Position numbers and translations under genes: made by a program. 64,000 bases of DNA from Leucobacter sp. OLIS6 (lineage in GTDB: Bacteria > Actinomycetota > Actinomycetes > Actinomycetales > Microbacteriaceae). This document shows positions 56,586 to 64,000 of this stretch, piece by piece. The notes below the pieces were generated by a model that was not told where the DNA came from, searched no databases, and worked only from the letters and a program-made list of their open reading frames with translations. The stretch covers positions 1-64,000 of the forward strand of contig NZ_MRAV01000018.1 of the NCBI RefSeq assembly GCF_002752355.1. The letters run 5' to 3'. Each line of letters begins with the position of its first letter. Position 1 is the stretch's first letter.

Positions 56586-57281
56586 TCAGTCGGCGGCGTA
56601 GCGGTAGGTGAAGGAGCCGCGGTACTCGAGCACGGTGCCGAGGATCGGGTTGCTCACCTTCGCCCGGATCGTCTGGCGCTCGGCCACCGCGTCGTAACCG
56701 TCCTCGAGGTCGACGGAGACCGTCAGCGCCGCCGGCAGCGGGATGCGGAATCGCCACAGGCGCAGCCAGCTCCGCTCGGCACGAAGACTCAGGTGCCCCG
56801 ATTCGGTGACCCCGCAGCGCAGGCGCAGTTCGAGGCGGCGCTTCGGGCCGAGCAGGTTTCGCAGGATCCCCGGTTCGCCCGTCGCACGCAGCACGTCGGA
56901 GAACCCCTGCGTTCCGGTGCTGAAGAGGAAGAAGCGCTCCGCTCGGAGCTCGGGGCCGCCGCCCGGTGCCCGCGCGGGTCGGTTCACCACCTCGAACGGG
57001 ACGTCGCGCTCCTGGGCGGTGATCAGCACCTCGGGCCCGACCACGAGACGGGCGAGCAGGTTCCACCGCCCGTAGCGGCTGCCCGCGATCTCGAAGATTC
57101 CGGTGCCGATGCCGACGAGACCCGGAGCGGGAGGGCCCGCGACGTAGCTCGCGACCTCCGGCCGCAAGCGCTCGGTTTCGGAACCGAGCGCACGCAGGAA
57201 CACCGAGTCCTCGGGACCGCGATCCTCGATCACGCGACCCGCCTTCGTCGGCACGGGACTCGGCTGCTCACGCTCATTCAT
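56586..57281 (-). CDS. DUF4166 protein
   Basis: 231 residues. The family pattern is visible: SVFLRALGSETERLRPEVAS, GIGTGIFEIAGSRYGRWNLL, the block ITAQERDVPFEVVNRPAR, and a last strand GTVLEYRGSFTYRY. DUF4166 proteins are soluble and uncharacterised. The ATG at 57281 is used, but a TATCCT box sits only 2 nt upstream, too close for a leaderless start there; a later in-frame GTG (57254) is possible. It is divergent from the next membrane protein gene. Confidence 0.72.
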   Translation of the reverse strand: MNEREQPSPVPTKAGRVIEDRGPEDSVFLRALGSETERLRPEVASYVAGPPAPGLVGIGTGIFEIAGSRYGRWNLLARLVVGPEVLITAQERDVPFEVVNRPARAPGGGPELRAERFFLFSTGTQGFSDVLRATGEPGILRNLLGPKRRLELRLRCGVTESGHLSLRAERSWLRLWRFRIPLPAALTVSVDLEDGYDAVAERQTIRAKVSNPILGTVLEYRGSFTYRYAAD

Positions 57282-57362
57282 CCAGGATATCGGCCGTCCG
57301 CGGCGCGCCCGGACCGGGACTACGGGGCGCCGATCTCCCGCCGCCCCGAACGGCCCGTGGCC

Positions 57363-57368
57363 TAGGCT
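57363..57368 (+). promoter_or_regulatory. Putative -10 box, leaderless start
   Basis: TAGGCT, 7 nt before the ATG at 57376. Confidence 0.55.
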
Positions 57369-57375
57369 TTCCGAT

Positions 57376-57843
57376 ATGAGCACTCCGCAGCAGAATCTCC
57401 CGCCGCAGCAACCGCAGCCGCAGCAGCCGCAGTACGCTCCCCCGCAGTACACTGGGCAGCCCGCCGCGCAACCGCGGTACGCGCCGCCGCAGGCCGGGTA
57501 CTCCGCCGCCCCGCCCGCGTCCGAGGGCCGTCTCAACGTGGCCGGGATCATCGCGCTCGGTCTCGTCGCGTTCTCGACCCTGATCAGCGTCCTCTCACCG
57601 GTCTTCTACCGCTCGGCCCTCAGTTCGGGCCAGAGCCTCGCGCCGGTGACCGGGGTCGTGCAGACCCTGCAGGCGATCCTGCTGCTCGTGGCGCTCGGCC
57701 TCGCCATCTTCGGCGTGCTCCTCCGCGACGCGGAGCGCTGGCGCTGGGCGGCGATCGGCGCGCTCGTGAGCGCGAGCATCAGCGTGGCCGCGATGGTGCT
57801 GAGCCTGATCGTGAACCTGTTCTCGGCAGCGTTCCCCTACTGA
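57376..57843 (+). CDS. Membrane protein with Pro/Gln-rich N-terminus, unknown function
   Basis: 155 residues. The first 50 are low-complexity, rich in Pro, Gln and Tyr (PPQQPQPQQPQYAPPQY), then three helices near 55-78, 92-113 and 122-150. Such tails are common in actinobacterial membrane proteins and may bind partners or be disordered. Leaderless start. It converges with rpsO. Confidence 0.7.
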   Translation: MSTPQQNLPPQQPQPQQPQYAPPQYTGQPAAQPRYAPPQAGYSAAPPASEGRLNVAGIIALGLVAFSTLISVLSPVFYRSALSSGQSLAPVTGVVQTLQAILLLVALGLAIFGVLLRDAERWRWAAIGALVSASISVAAMVLSLIVNLFSAAFPY

Positions 57844-57908
57844 CCCGAGGACCCCGGCGCGGTTCGGAGGCCGGATCCGCCGGCCCGAACCGCGCCGCGG
57901 GAACGACG

Positions 57909-57940
57909 AAGGGCCCGCCACCGCGAGGTGACGGGCCCTT
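57909..57940. terminator. Hairpin terminator of rpsO
   Basis: AAGGGCCCG (57909-57917) and CACC pair with GGTG and CGGGCCCTT (57932-57940), one mismatch, loop GCGA. A second small palindrome, GGGTCGGCATGCCGACCC (57950-57967), is closer to the rpsO stop. Confidence 0.75.
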
Positions 57941-57978
57941 CCGGGTCGTGGGTCGGCATGCCGACCCCGAAGCCGAAA

Positions 57979-58248
57979 CTATCGACGCAGGCCGAGGCGC
58001 TCGATGAGCGAGCGGTAGCGCGCGATGTCGACGTTCTGGAGGTAGCCCAGGAGACGACGGCGCTGGCCGACGAGGAGCAGCAGGCCACGACGCGAGTGGT
58101 GGTCGTGCTTGTGCTCCTTCAGGTGCTCGGTGAGATCCTTGATCCGCTGCGTGAGCATCGCGACCTGGACCTCGGGGGAACCGGTGTCACCGGGGTGGGT
58201 CGCGTACTCGTCGATGATCGCCTTCTTGACCTCTGCAGGCAGTGCCAT
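57979..58248 (-). CDS. rpsO: 30S ribosomal protein S15
   Basis: 89 residues, the normal length: [80 protein letters not shown]. It binds 16S rRNA early in assembly. AGGGGA lies before the ATG. About 90 nt of leader contains a CCAGC/GCTGG hairpin, where S15 autoregulation often acts; I cannot assign a specific leader class. Confidence 0.97.
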   Translation of the reverse strand: MALPAEVKKAIIDEYATHPGDTGSPEVQVAMLTQRIKDLTEHLKEHKHDHHSRRGLLLLVGQRRRLLGYLQNVDIARYRSLIERLGLRR

Positions 58249-58335
58249 ATTGGGTCCCCTTTCGCTTGTTGCGCGGCGCCACCAGCTTGCTGCTGGGGCT
58301 CTCTTTATCCGCGGCCGTTGGACGGCAACCTGAAC

Positions 58336-58341
58336 AGCTTA
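58336..58341 (-). promoter_or_regulatory. Putative rpsO -10 box
   Basis: TAAGCT on the minus strand within GCTAAGCTG, the same nonamer as upstream of serA. It gives a leader of about 80 nt. Confidence 0.4.
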
Positions 58342-58496
58342 GCAGGATCCCGGCCGTTCCGCCCGCGAAACAGGATCGTCATCGGAGCGGCCGCATCGTA
58401 ACGGGCGGGAAACACGCCCGACACCGATGCGCAACGACCGGCGCGCACACTGCTCCCACCGGCGGAATCGGCCGCCGCGGAACGAACGGAGCCCAC

Positions 58497-59708
58497 ATGA
58501 CACCGAATGCCGTCTGGATGGCAACGAGCACCGCGCTGGTGCTCGTGATGACCCCCGGGCTCGCCCTGTTCTACGGCGGCCTCGTCCGCGTCCGATCCGT
58601 CGTGAACATGATGATGTTCAGCCTGAGCGCGATGGGGCTCGTGGGCGTCCTCTGGGTGCTCTACGGATACGGCATGACCGTGTTCGGTCCCGGCGAGGCG
58701 CCGGGATTCGCGGGGAATCCGCTGAAGGATCTCGGGTTCATCTCGACCGATCCCGCGTCGTTCGTCTCGGCCGGCTTCGGCGCCACGTTCGCGATGATCA
58801 GCACCGCGCTCATCTCCGGCGCGATCGCCGACCGCGTCGGCCTCGGATCCTGGATGCTGTTCGCCGGTCTCTGGGCGACCCTCGTCTACTTCCCGGTGGC
58901 GGCCTGGGTGTGGGGCGGCGGCTGGATCCAGAAGCTGGGCGGCATGCTCGGCACCGCGGACGTGATCGACTGGGCCGGCGGCACCGCCGTGCACATCAGC
59001 GCGGGCGCCGCAGCCCTCGCGCTCGCGCTCGTCGCCGGCCGTCGCATCGACTTCGCCCCGGGGGCGCACCGCCCGCACAGCGTGCCGCTCGTCACCATCG
59101 GCGCGGCCCTGCTGTGGTTCGGCTGGATCGGGTTCAACGCCGGCACCGCGCAGAACGACGCGCAGGCCGGCCTGATCGTGGTGAACACCATCGTCGCGGC
59201 GACCGCCGGGATCATGGGCTGGCTCGCCACCGATGCGCTGCGCGGTCGTCGACCGGGGGCGGTCGGCGCGTGCTCGGGTGCGGTCGCCGGGCTCGTCGCG
59301 ATCACCCCGGCGTGCGCGAACCTCGCGCCGATCTGGGCGATCCTGCTCGGGATCCTCGCGGGAGCGGCCTGCGCGGTCGCGGTGGAGGCCAAATACCGGC
59401 TGGGCTTCGACGACTCGCTCGACGTCGTCGGCCTGCACCTCGTCGCCGGCGCGCTGGGCACCCTGTACCTCGGCTTCTTCGCGACCGGCACGGGCCTGTT
59501 CACCGGCGGGAACGCCGGGCAGCTGCTCGTGCAGGCGATCTCGGTGGTCGCGGTCGCCGGCTACTCCTTCGTCGTCGCCCTGCTGATCGCGCTCGCCGTC
59601 CGCTGGGTCACCGGCCTCCGGGTCCCGGCGGAGGTCGAGGCCGACGGCATCGACGGCCGTCATCACGGCGAGGACGCCTACGTGCTCGCCGAAGAGGTCC
59701 GCTCGTAG
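58497..59708 (+). CDS. amtB: Ammonium transporter (Amt family)
   Basis: 403 residues with eleven helices. Signature blocks: MTPGLALFYGGLVRVRSVVN, GATFAMISTALISGAIADRV, the pore His in GGTAVHISAGAAALALALVA, LLWFGWIGFNAGTAQN, and the second His in VVGLHLVAGALGTLYLG. The ATG has AACGGAG upstream. No glnK gene follows, unlike the common amtB-glnK order; the next gene is an inositol-monophosphatase-family enzyme with its own promoter. Confidence 0.93.
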   Translation: MTPNAVWMATSTALVLVMTPGLALFYGGLVRVRSVVNMMMFSLSAMGLVGVLWVLYGYGMTVFGPGEAPGFAGNPLKDLGFISTDPASFVSAGFGATFAMISTALISGAIADRVGLGSWMLFAGLWATLVYFPVAAWVWGGGWIQKLGGMLGTADVIDWAGGTAVHISAGAAALALALVAGRRIDFAPGAHRPHSVPLVTIGAALLWFGWIGFNAGTAQNDAQAGLIVVNTIVAATAGIMGWLATDALRGRRPGAVGACSGAVAGLVAITPACANLAPIWAILLGILAGAACAVAVEAKYRLGFDDSLDVVGLHLVAGALGTLYLGFFATGTGLFTGGNAGQLLVQAISVVAVAGYSFVVALLIALAVRWVTGLRVPAEVEADGIDGRHHGEDAYVLAEEVRS

Positions 59709-59760
59709 GTCGCGTGCCGCGTGCCGCCGCGCCGCTCGGGTGCGGCGGCACCGCACGACA

Positions 59761-59766
59761 TAGGCT
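59761..59766 (+). promoter_or_regulatory. Putative -10 box, leaderless start
   Basis: TAGGCT, 6 nt before the ATG at 59773. Confidence 0.55.
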
Positions 59767-59772
59767 CGTGGC

Positions 59773-60618
59773 ATGACCGAGAACCCCGCCCCCGCTCCCG
59801 CCGTCTCCGCGGCTCTCGCCGCCGAACTGGCCGGCATCGCCGCGACCGTCGCCGAGACCGCCGGCCGGCGGATCGTCCAGCTGCGCGACGCCGGCGTGGA
59901 CGTCGCCGCGACCAAGTCGAGCGCGACCGATGTCGTGACCGCCGCGGACCGCGAGGCGGAGCGCCTCGTCGCGGCCCTCATCCGCGAGGCGAGGCCCGAC
60001 GACGGCATCCTCGGCGAGGAGGGCGCGAGCGATTCCGGCACGACCGGTATCACCTGGGTCGTCGACCCGATCGACGGAACCGTCAACTATCTCTACGACC
60101 TGCCGGTCTTCTCGGTGAGCATCGCGGCGACCGTGCCCGATCCGACGGCGTTCGCCGACGGCCGTCGCGCGGTCGCGGGAGCCGTCTGCGCGCCGCGATC
60201 CGGCGAGCTGTTCGTCGCCTCGGAGGGCTGCGGTGCGACCCGCAACGGCGCCGCGATCCGCGTCTCCGCGCAGCAGGAGCTGGGACTCGCGCTCGTCGGC
60301 ACCGGGTTCGGATACACGTCCGAGCGCCGCGCCGAGCAGGCCGAGGTCGTCGCCCGGGTCCTGCCGCGCGTCCGCGACATCCGTCGTCTCGGATCGGCCG
60401 CCTACGACCTCTGCATGGTCGCGTCCGGGCGTCTCGACGCCTACTACGAACGCGGGCTCCAGCCCTGGGACTACGCTGCGGCCGCGCTCATCGCGCGCGA
60501 GGCCGGCGCCGAGCTCCGCGGCGTCGACGATCGGACGCCCCCGGGAGAACCGCTGCTGCTCGCGGCGCCCCCTGCCATCGCCGGCGCGCTGCACGACACT
60601 GTGTCCGCGCAGCGGTAG
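59773..60618 (+). CDS. Inositol monophosphatase family protein (SuhB-like)
   Basis: 281 residues. Metal-binding blocks: DDGILGEEGASD (Glu), WVVDPIDGTVNYLYDLPVFS (Asp pair), and the C-terminal YYERGLQPWDYAAAALIARE (Asp), with GTGFGYTSERRAEQAEV between. This is closer to SuhB/inositol-1-phosphatase than the hisN-like gene at 21661. It hydrolyses a small phosphate ester; the substrate is unproven. Leaderless start. Confidence 0.82.
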   Translation: MTENPAPAPAVSAALAAELAGIAATVAETAGRRIVQLRDAGVDVAATKSSATDVVTAADREAERLVAALIREARPDDGILGEEGASDSGTTGITWVVDPIDGTVNYLYDLPVFSVSIAATVPDPTAFADGRRAVAGAVCAPRSGELFVASEGCGATRNGAAIRVSAQQELGLALVGTGFGYTSERRAEQAEVVARVLPRVRDIRRLGSAAYDLCMVASGRLDAYYERGLQPWDYAAAALIAREAGAELRGVDDRTPPGEPLLLAAPPAIAGALHDTVSAQR

Positions 60619-60697
60619 CGCCCCGAACAGGCTGTTCGCCCGACAGGACGGCACGGCGTGCCAGGATGGGGACGCACGCACTTCAAAGGAGAAGAAC

Positions 60698-61903
60698 ATG
60701 CCGAATCCCCTTCCCGAGGACCCGCTCATCCGTTCGCTCGTCCAGCGCGCCCGGCGGGCTCCCGTCAGCCGCCGTCGCCTGCTGCAGGGCGCCGGACTCG
60801 GCGCAGCGCTGCTCGGCGCGAGCGGACTCGCGGCCTGCTCGAGCAAGAAGACCTACGGCGACGGTTCCAAGGGCACCATCCGCTGGGCGAACTGGACCTA
60901 CTATCTCGACTTCGACGAGAAGACGAAGGACTACCCGACGCTCAACGACTTCATGGAGAAGACCGACATCGCGGTCGAATACTACGAGGACATCGACGAC
61001 AACAAGACCTTCATCGCGAAGATCAAGGACCAGCTGCACCTCGGTCAGGACACCGGCTACGACGTCTTCGTCCCCTCCGACACGACCATCGTGCGCCTCG
61101 TCGAGAAGGACCAGCTGCGCAAGTTCGACCGCGGCCTCGTGCCCAACGTCGGCGAGCAGATGATCGACCTGGTGAAGCACGCGACCTTCGATCCGGACCG
61201 CACCATGTCGATCCCCTACCAGGCGGGCATGACCGGACTGGTCTACAACACCAAGCTCTACCCCAAGGGCATCAAGCGGGTCTCGGATCTGTGGGCGCCC
61301 GAGCTCAAGGGCAAGGTCAACCTGCTCTCGGAGCAGGACGACACGACCGGGCTCATCATGCTCGAGCAGGGCGTCGACATCGTCGGCGACGTCTGGGGCG
61401 ATGACCAGTTCTACGCAGCGCTCGACGTCGTCAAGAAGCAGCTCGCGAAGGGCCAGGTCGCCACCATCAAGGGCAATTCCTACACCCAGGACCTGCAGCA
61501 GGAGAAGATCTGGGCCGGCATGTGCTGGTCGGGCGACATCGCGATCCTCAATGAGGAGGCCGGCGAGGAGATCTGGAAGTTCGTCGTGCCCGAATCGGGC
61601 GCCTCCGTGTTCATCGACTCGTTCTCCATGCCGAAGGCCACCGAGTCCTTCAAGCAGGTGCACGAGCTCGTGAACTACTACTACGAGCCCGAGGTCGCGG
61701 CCCGCGTCGCGCAGTACGTGCAATACGTCACGCCCGTCGCCGGGGCGCGCGATGCCATGGCGAAGCTCGACCCCAAGCTCGCCGACAACCCGCTGATCTT
61801 CCCCGACGAGGAGATGTCGAAGCGCATCTTCGACATGCGCTCCCTCACCGCGCAGGAGGACGACCGCTACACCAAGGCCTTCCAGAAGGTCATGGGCAAC
61901 TGA
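60698..61903 (+). CDS. Second PotD-like polyamine-binding lipoprotein
   Basis: 401 residues. Signal region with SRRRLLQGAG (twin arginine) and a lipobox LAAC (Cys47). The mature part follows PotD at 52424 block by block: WANWTYYLDFDEKTKDYPTL, IDDNKTFIAKIKDQLHLGQD, GNSYTQDLQQEKIW, NPLIFPDEEMSKRIFDMRSL. AAAGGAG precedes the ATG. No permease or ATPase gene is adjacent; it may feed the PotABC complex 8 kb away. Confidence 0.88.
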   Translation: MPNPLPEDPLIRSLVQRARRAPVSRRRLLQGAGLGAALLGASGLAACSSKKTYGDGSKGTIRWANWTYYLDFDEKTKDYPTLNDFMEKTDIAVEYYEDIDDNKTFIAKIKDQLHLGQDTGYDVFVPSDTTIVRLVEKDQLRKFDRGLVPNVGEQMIDLVKHATFDPDRTMSIPYQAGMTGLVYNTKLYPKGIKRVSDLWAPELKGKVNLLSEQDDTTGLIMLEQGVDIVGDVWGDDQFYAALDVVKKQLAKGQVATIKGNSYTQDLQQEKIWAGMCWSGDIAILNEEAGEEIWKFVVPESGASVFIDSFSMPKATESFKQVHELVNYYYEPEVAARVAQYVQYVTPVAGARDAMAKLDPKLADNPLIFPDEEMSKRIFDMRSLTAQEDDRYTKAFQKVMGN

Positions 61904-61929
61904 CGCGCGGGCGGCCGACACCGCCGAGC

Positions 61930-61964
61930 AGGGCCGTGCGCCGCGCATCGCGGTGCACGGCCCT
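61930..61964. terminator. Bidirectional hairpin between the second potD and the DUF6457 gene
   Basis: AGGGCCGTGC (61930-61939), one mismatch, CCGCG, loop CAT, CGCGG, GCACGGCCCT (to 61964); between convergent genes. Confidence 0.8.
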
Positions 61965-61966
61965 CC

Positions 61967-62257
61967 TCACTCCCCCGATTCCTCCGCCTGCTTCCAGGCA
62001 TCGGCACGATCGACGAGGAGCGCCGCCAGCTCGTCCAGCCGCTCGGGATCCGCCTCGCCCCCGAGCCGCCCGAACGCGACGCCCAGCAGGAACGTCGAGA
62101 GCGGTGCCGCGGGGCGCGCCACGTCGTGCGCGACATCGCGCGCGACATCGAGCACCGTGCCGATCGACACCGTGCCGGGATCCACCCCGAGCTCCGCCGC
62201 GGCCGCCGCCAGCCACGCGTCGAGTGCCTCCGGCGGAAGCCGCTTCTGCTCGTTCAT
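61967..62257 (-). CDS. DUF6457 protein of the molybdenum cofactor cluster
   Basis: 96 residues, helical: PEALDAWLAAAAAELGVDPG, VLDVARDVAHDVARPAAPLS and TFLLGVAFGRLGG. Proteins of this type are found beside mobA/moeA in Actinobacteria; the role is unknown but linked by position to molybdenum cofactor synthesis. Its ATG overlaps the mobA stop (ATGA, 62254-62257). Confidence 0.75.
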   Translation of the reverse strand: MNEQKRLPPEALDAWLAAAAAELGVDPGTVSIGTVLDVARDVAHDVARPAAPLSTFLLGVAFGRLGGEADPERLDELAALLVDRADAWKQAEESGE

Positions 62258-62886
62258 GTTCGCTCCTCTGTTTCGGGTGATTCGGAGCGGACCGACCGTT
62301 CGGCCCGCTCGAGGTCCTCCGGGGTGTCGACATCGACGACCTCCGCCGCGTCCGCGTCGACGAAACGGACCGCAACCGACTCGAACGCCCGACGCAGCGG
62401 CGCATTCGCCGTGCGGCCCGCGAACGGCGCGAGCGCCCCTCGCAGTGCTCCGAGACGATAGCCCGCCGCCAGCCACTGCGCCCGTCCGTCCGGGTCGCGC
62501 AGCACCACCGCCTCCGTATCCGTCGGCGCACCGTCCTGCAGCGCCAGCCGGGCGACCGCCGCATCAGGGCGCACCAGATCGCACGACAGCAGCAGCACCC
62601 AGGTGTCGTCGGCGACCCCGTCCAGCGCGACGAGCGCAGCCTCCAGCGCGGCCAGCGGCCCCGCGAACGGCGGATCCTCGCGCACGATCGCGCACTCCGG
62701 CACCGCCGCGCGCTCCGGCCCCACCACCACGATCGGATCCGCGCCGACGGCGCGCACCGCGGCCGCCGCGCGATCCACGAGGCGCTCGCCGCCGAGGCGC
62801 AGCTCCGCCTTGTCCCGGCCGCCGAGACGCGTCCCTCGGCCTCCGGCCAGCACGACGGCGGCGAGCGCGATCCCGACCTGATTCAT
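62254..62886 (-). CDS. mobA: Molybdenum cofactor guanylyltransferase-like protein
   Basis: 210 residues. The nucleotide-binding start is AAVVLAGGRGTRLGGRDKAE with the GGxGxRxG and Lys of MobA-type transferases, followed by PPFAGPLAALEAAL and the metal site LLLSCDLVRPD. It would attach GMP (or CMP) to molybdopterin. Coupled by 4-bp overlaps to moeA before it and DUF6457 after it. The start at 62886 (MNQVGIALAAVV) has no strong binding site, as expected for coupling. Confidence 0.82.
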   Translation of the reverse strand: MNQVGIALAAVVLAGGRGTRLGGRDKAELRLGGERLVDRAAAAVRAVGADPIVVVGPERAAVPECAIVREDPPFAGPLAALEAALVALDGVADDTWVLLLSCDLVRPDAAVARLALQDGAPTDTEAVVLRDPDGRAQWLAAGYRLGALRGALAPFAGRTANAPLRRAFESVAVRFVDADAAEVVDVDTPEDLERAERSVRSESPETEERT

Positions 62887-64000
62887 CGGTCCACCAGGAT
62901 CACGTCGACGGTCTCGCCGGCGGCGACGTCGCCGCGACCCGCGGGGACGAGCGCGTACCCGTCGGCGGTGCCGTGCCCGCCGACGGCGTGCGATACCCCT
63001 CCGGGATCCACAGCGGGGCGGCAGACGAGGCCGCCGCCGCCCGGTTCGATCCGGACCGGGAGCACCTGGAGCCGCCCGGCGGCACCGCGCCAGGCCGCTG
63101 CGGCCCTCGCGGGAACACGGATCCGCTCCACCTCGCCCCGACCCTGCACGTGCAGCAGGGCCGGACGCACGAACAGCTCGAAGCTCACCGCGGCGCTCAC
63201 GGGGTTCCCCGGCAGTGCGAAGATCCAGGCCCCGCTCGCCAGGCGGCCGACGCACTGCGGCTGCCCGGGACGCACGGCCACCCGGACCGCGCGGACACCG
63301 GGTTCGCGCTCGAGGGCGATGCGCACCACGTCGTGGCGCCCGGGCCCGACCCCTCCGGTCGTGATCACCGCGTCCACCGAGGCGCCGAGCCGCTCGAGCC
63401 GCTCGGCGAGAGCGCCCGCGTCGTCGCCACTCACGAGCACCTCGCTCGCTTCGATTCCGTTCTCGGCGAGCAGCGCTCGCAGCAGCACGGAGTTCGATTC
63501 CGGGATCTGCCCCCGGTCGAGCGGCTCCCCCGGGGCTCGGAGCTCCGATCCGGTGACGAGGATCGCGACCCGCGGTCGCGGGCGGACGCGCACCCGGGTC
63601 ACCCCGGCCGCCGCGAGGCCGGCGATCCGTGCGGCGCTCAAGCGGTCACCGGCACGCGCGAGCGGAGCTCCGGCCGAGACGTCCTCGCCGCGGTTCCGCA
63701 CGTTCGCGCCGCCCCCGACGGCACGCAGCACACGCACCTCGTGCTCGGCCCAGGGATCCGCCGGGTCCTCGCCAGCGGTCCATTCGACCGGCACCACCGC
63801 GTCGGCGCCGCTCGGCAGCGGTGCGCCAGTCATGATGCGGACCGCCTCGCCCGGCCCGACCCCCGGATCCTCGGGGCTCCCCGCCGCGACTTCTCCGACC
63901 ACGCGCAGGGTCACCGGCCTGTCGGCACGCGCGTCCGCGAGGTCGGCGGCGCGAACGGCATAGCCGTCCATGGCGGAGTTGTCCCACAGCGGTAGGTCGA
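62883..64000 (-). CDS. moeA: Molybdopterin molybdenumtransferase MoeA (5' end outside the window)
   Basis: At least 372 residues. The frame is open to the edge of the window: before the internal Met at 63971 it reads VDLPLWDNSA, completing the family motif DNSAMDGYAVR, so the true start is further upstream beyond 64000. Later blocks are IMTGAPLPSGADAVVPVEWT, GSELRAPGEPLDRGQIPESN, ITTGGVGPGRHDVVRIALE and FALPGNPVSAAVSFELFVRP. MoeA inserts molybdenum into adenylated molybdopterin. It is translationally coupled to mobA by a 4-bp overlap. Confidence 0.93.
   Translation of the reverse strand, partial: DLPLWDNSAMDGYAVRAADLADARADRPVTLRVVGEVAAGSPEDPGVGPGEAVRIMTGAPLPSGADAVVPVEWTAGEDPADPWAEHEVRVLRAVGGGANVRNRGEDVSAGAPLARAGDRLSAARIAGLAAAGVTRVRVRPRPRVAILVTGSELRAPGEPLDRGQIPESNSVLLRALLAENGIEASEVLVSGDDAGALAERLERLGASVDAVITTGGVGPGRHDVVRIALEREPGVRAVRVAVRPGQPQCVGRLASGAWIFALPGNPVSAAVSFELFVRPALLHVQGRGEVERIRVPARAAAAWRGAAGRLQVLPVRIEPGGGGLVCRPAVDPGGVSHAVGGHGTADGYALVPAGRGDVAAGETVDVILVDR

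Noticed and set aside
57950-57967. The 18-nt perfect palindrome after rpsO as an operator
   Set aside because: It lies between convergent genes next to a terminator stem, where a regulatory site is unlikely.

Overview
The window is a stretch of actinobacterial chromosome with very high GC. Gene content and order point to the family Microbacteriaceae; a Leucobacter-like organism is my best guess, made from memory of gene order and not from a search. Supporting signs are a prfB-ftsE-ftsX-smpB-ssrA block, a tmRNA tag ending in ALAA, DUF2510 and DUF3054 membrane proteins, an LAxTG-type sorting signal, and many genes that look leaderless (a TAnnnT -10 box 6-9 nt in front of the start codon).

Layout. 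1-3650: the end of a cut gene, small membrane proteins, an SRPBCC protein and a yqeB-paaX pair. 3661-8000: serA and several uncharacterised membrane proteins. 8000-14000: an HrpB-type helicase, a YaeQ protein, and a drug-exporter-like ABC pair with a divergent TetR regulator. 14084-19320: the branched-chain amino acid genes, transcribed ilvD-ilvB-ilvN-ilvC on the minus strand. 19369-24851: small membrane proteins, nhaA, tRNA-Lys(CTT), a hisN-like phosphatase, a MarR regulator and an acyltransferase. 25032-36950: accessory genes, including an MmpS-like lipoprotein, an AKR/MFS/MarR locus, a DUF305/DUF6153 pair, an SRPBCC-EVE-MarR operon, an MBL-fold/SnoaL pair opposite an AraC regulator, and a large thioester-type surface adhesin. 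37012-47791: a PAP2/diacylglycerol kinase fusion, tmRNA, a TetR-NCS1 permease-NylB cassette, smpB, an MsiK-type ATPase, ftsX, ftsE and prfB. 47951-55853: polyamine uptake (potD-potA-potB-potC plus an APC permease) with a divergent Lrp regulator and class III aminotransferase. 55933-64000: membrane proteins, rpsO, amtB, an inositol-monophosphatase-family enzyme, a second potD and the start of a molybdenum cofactor cluster (moeA cut by the window edge, mobA, DUF6457).

The strongest single observation is at 41259-42428. The product is recognisably a NylB-type 6-aminohexanoate-dimer hydrolase. Every residue I know to matter for nylon-oligomer hydrolysis is present in register, including the Asp and Asn that distinguish the active enzyme from its cryptic paralogue. 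It is translationally coupled to an NCS1 permease, and the divergent TetR promoter region carries two identical-architecture operators (ATTGG-N8-CCAA). This looks like a regulated uptake-and-hydrolysis unit for a small amide, inserted between smpB and ssrA.

Other structure not explained by genes: a dispersed REP-like element with one copy read in frame inside the helicase gene, several very long perfect intergenic inverted repeats (20-30 bp arms), and a 16-bp-arm palindrome covering the promoter and start codon of a DUF1653 gene. No CRISPR array, prophage, insertion sequence or classical riboswitch was seen.
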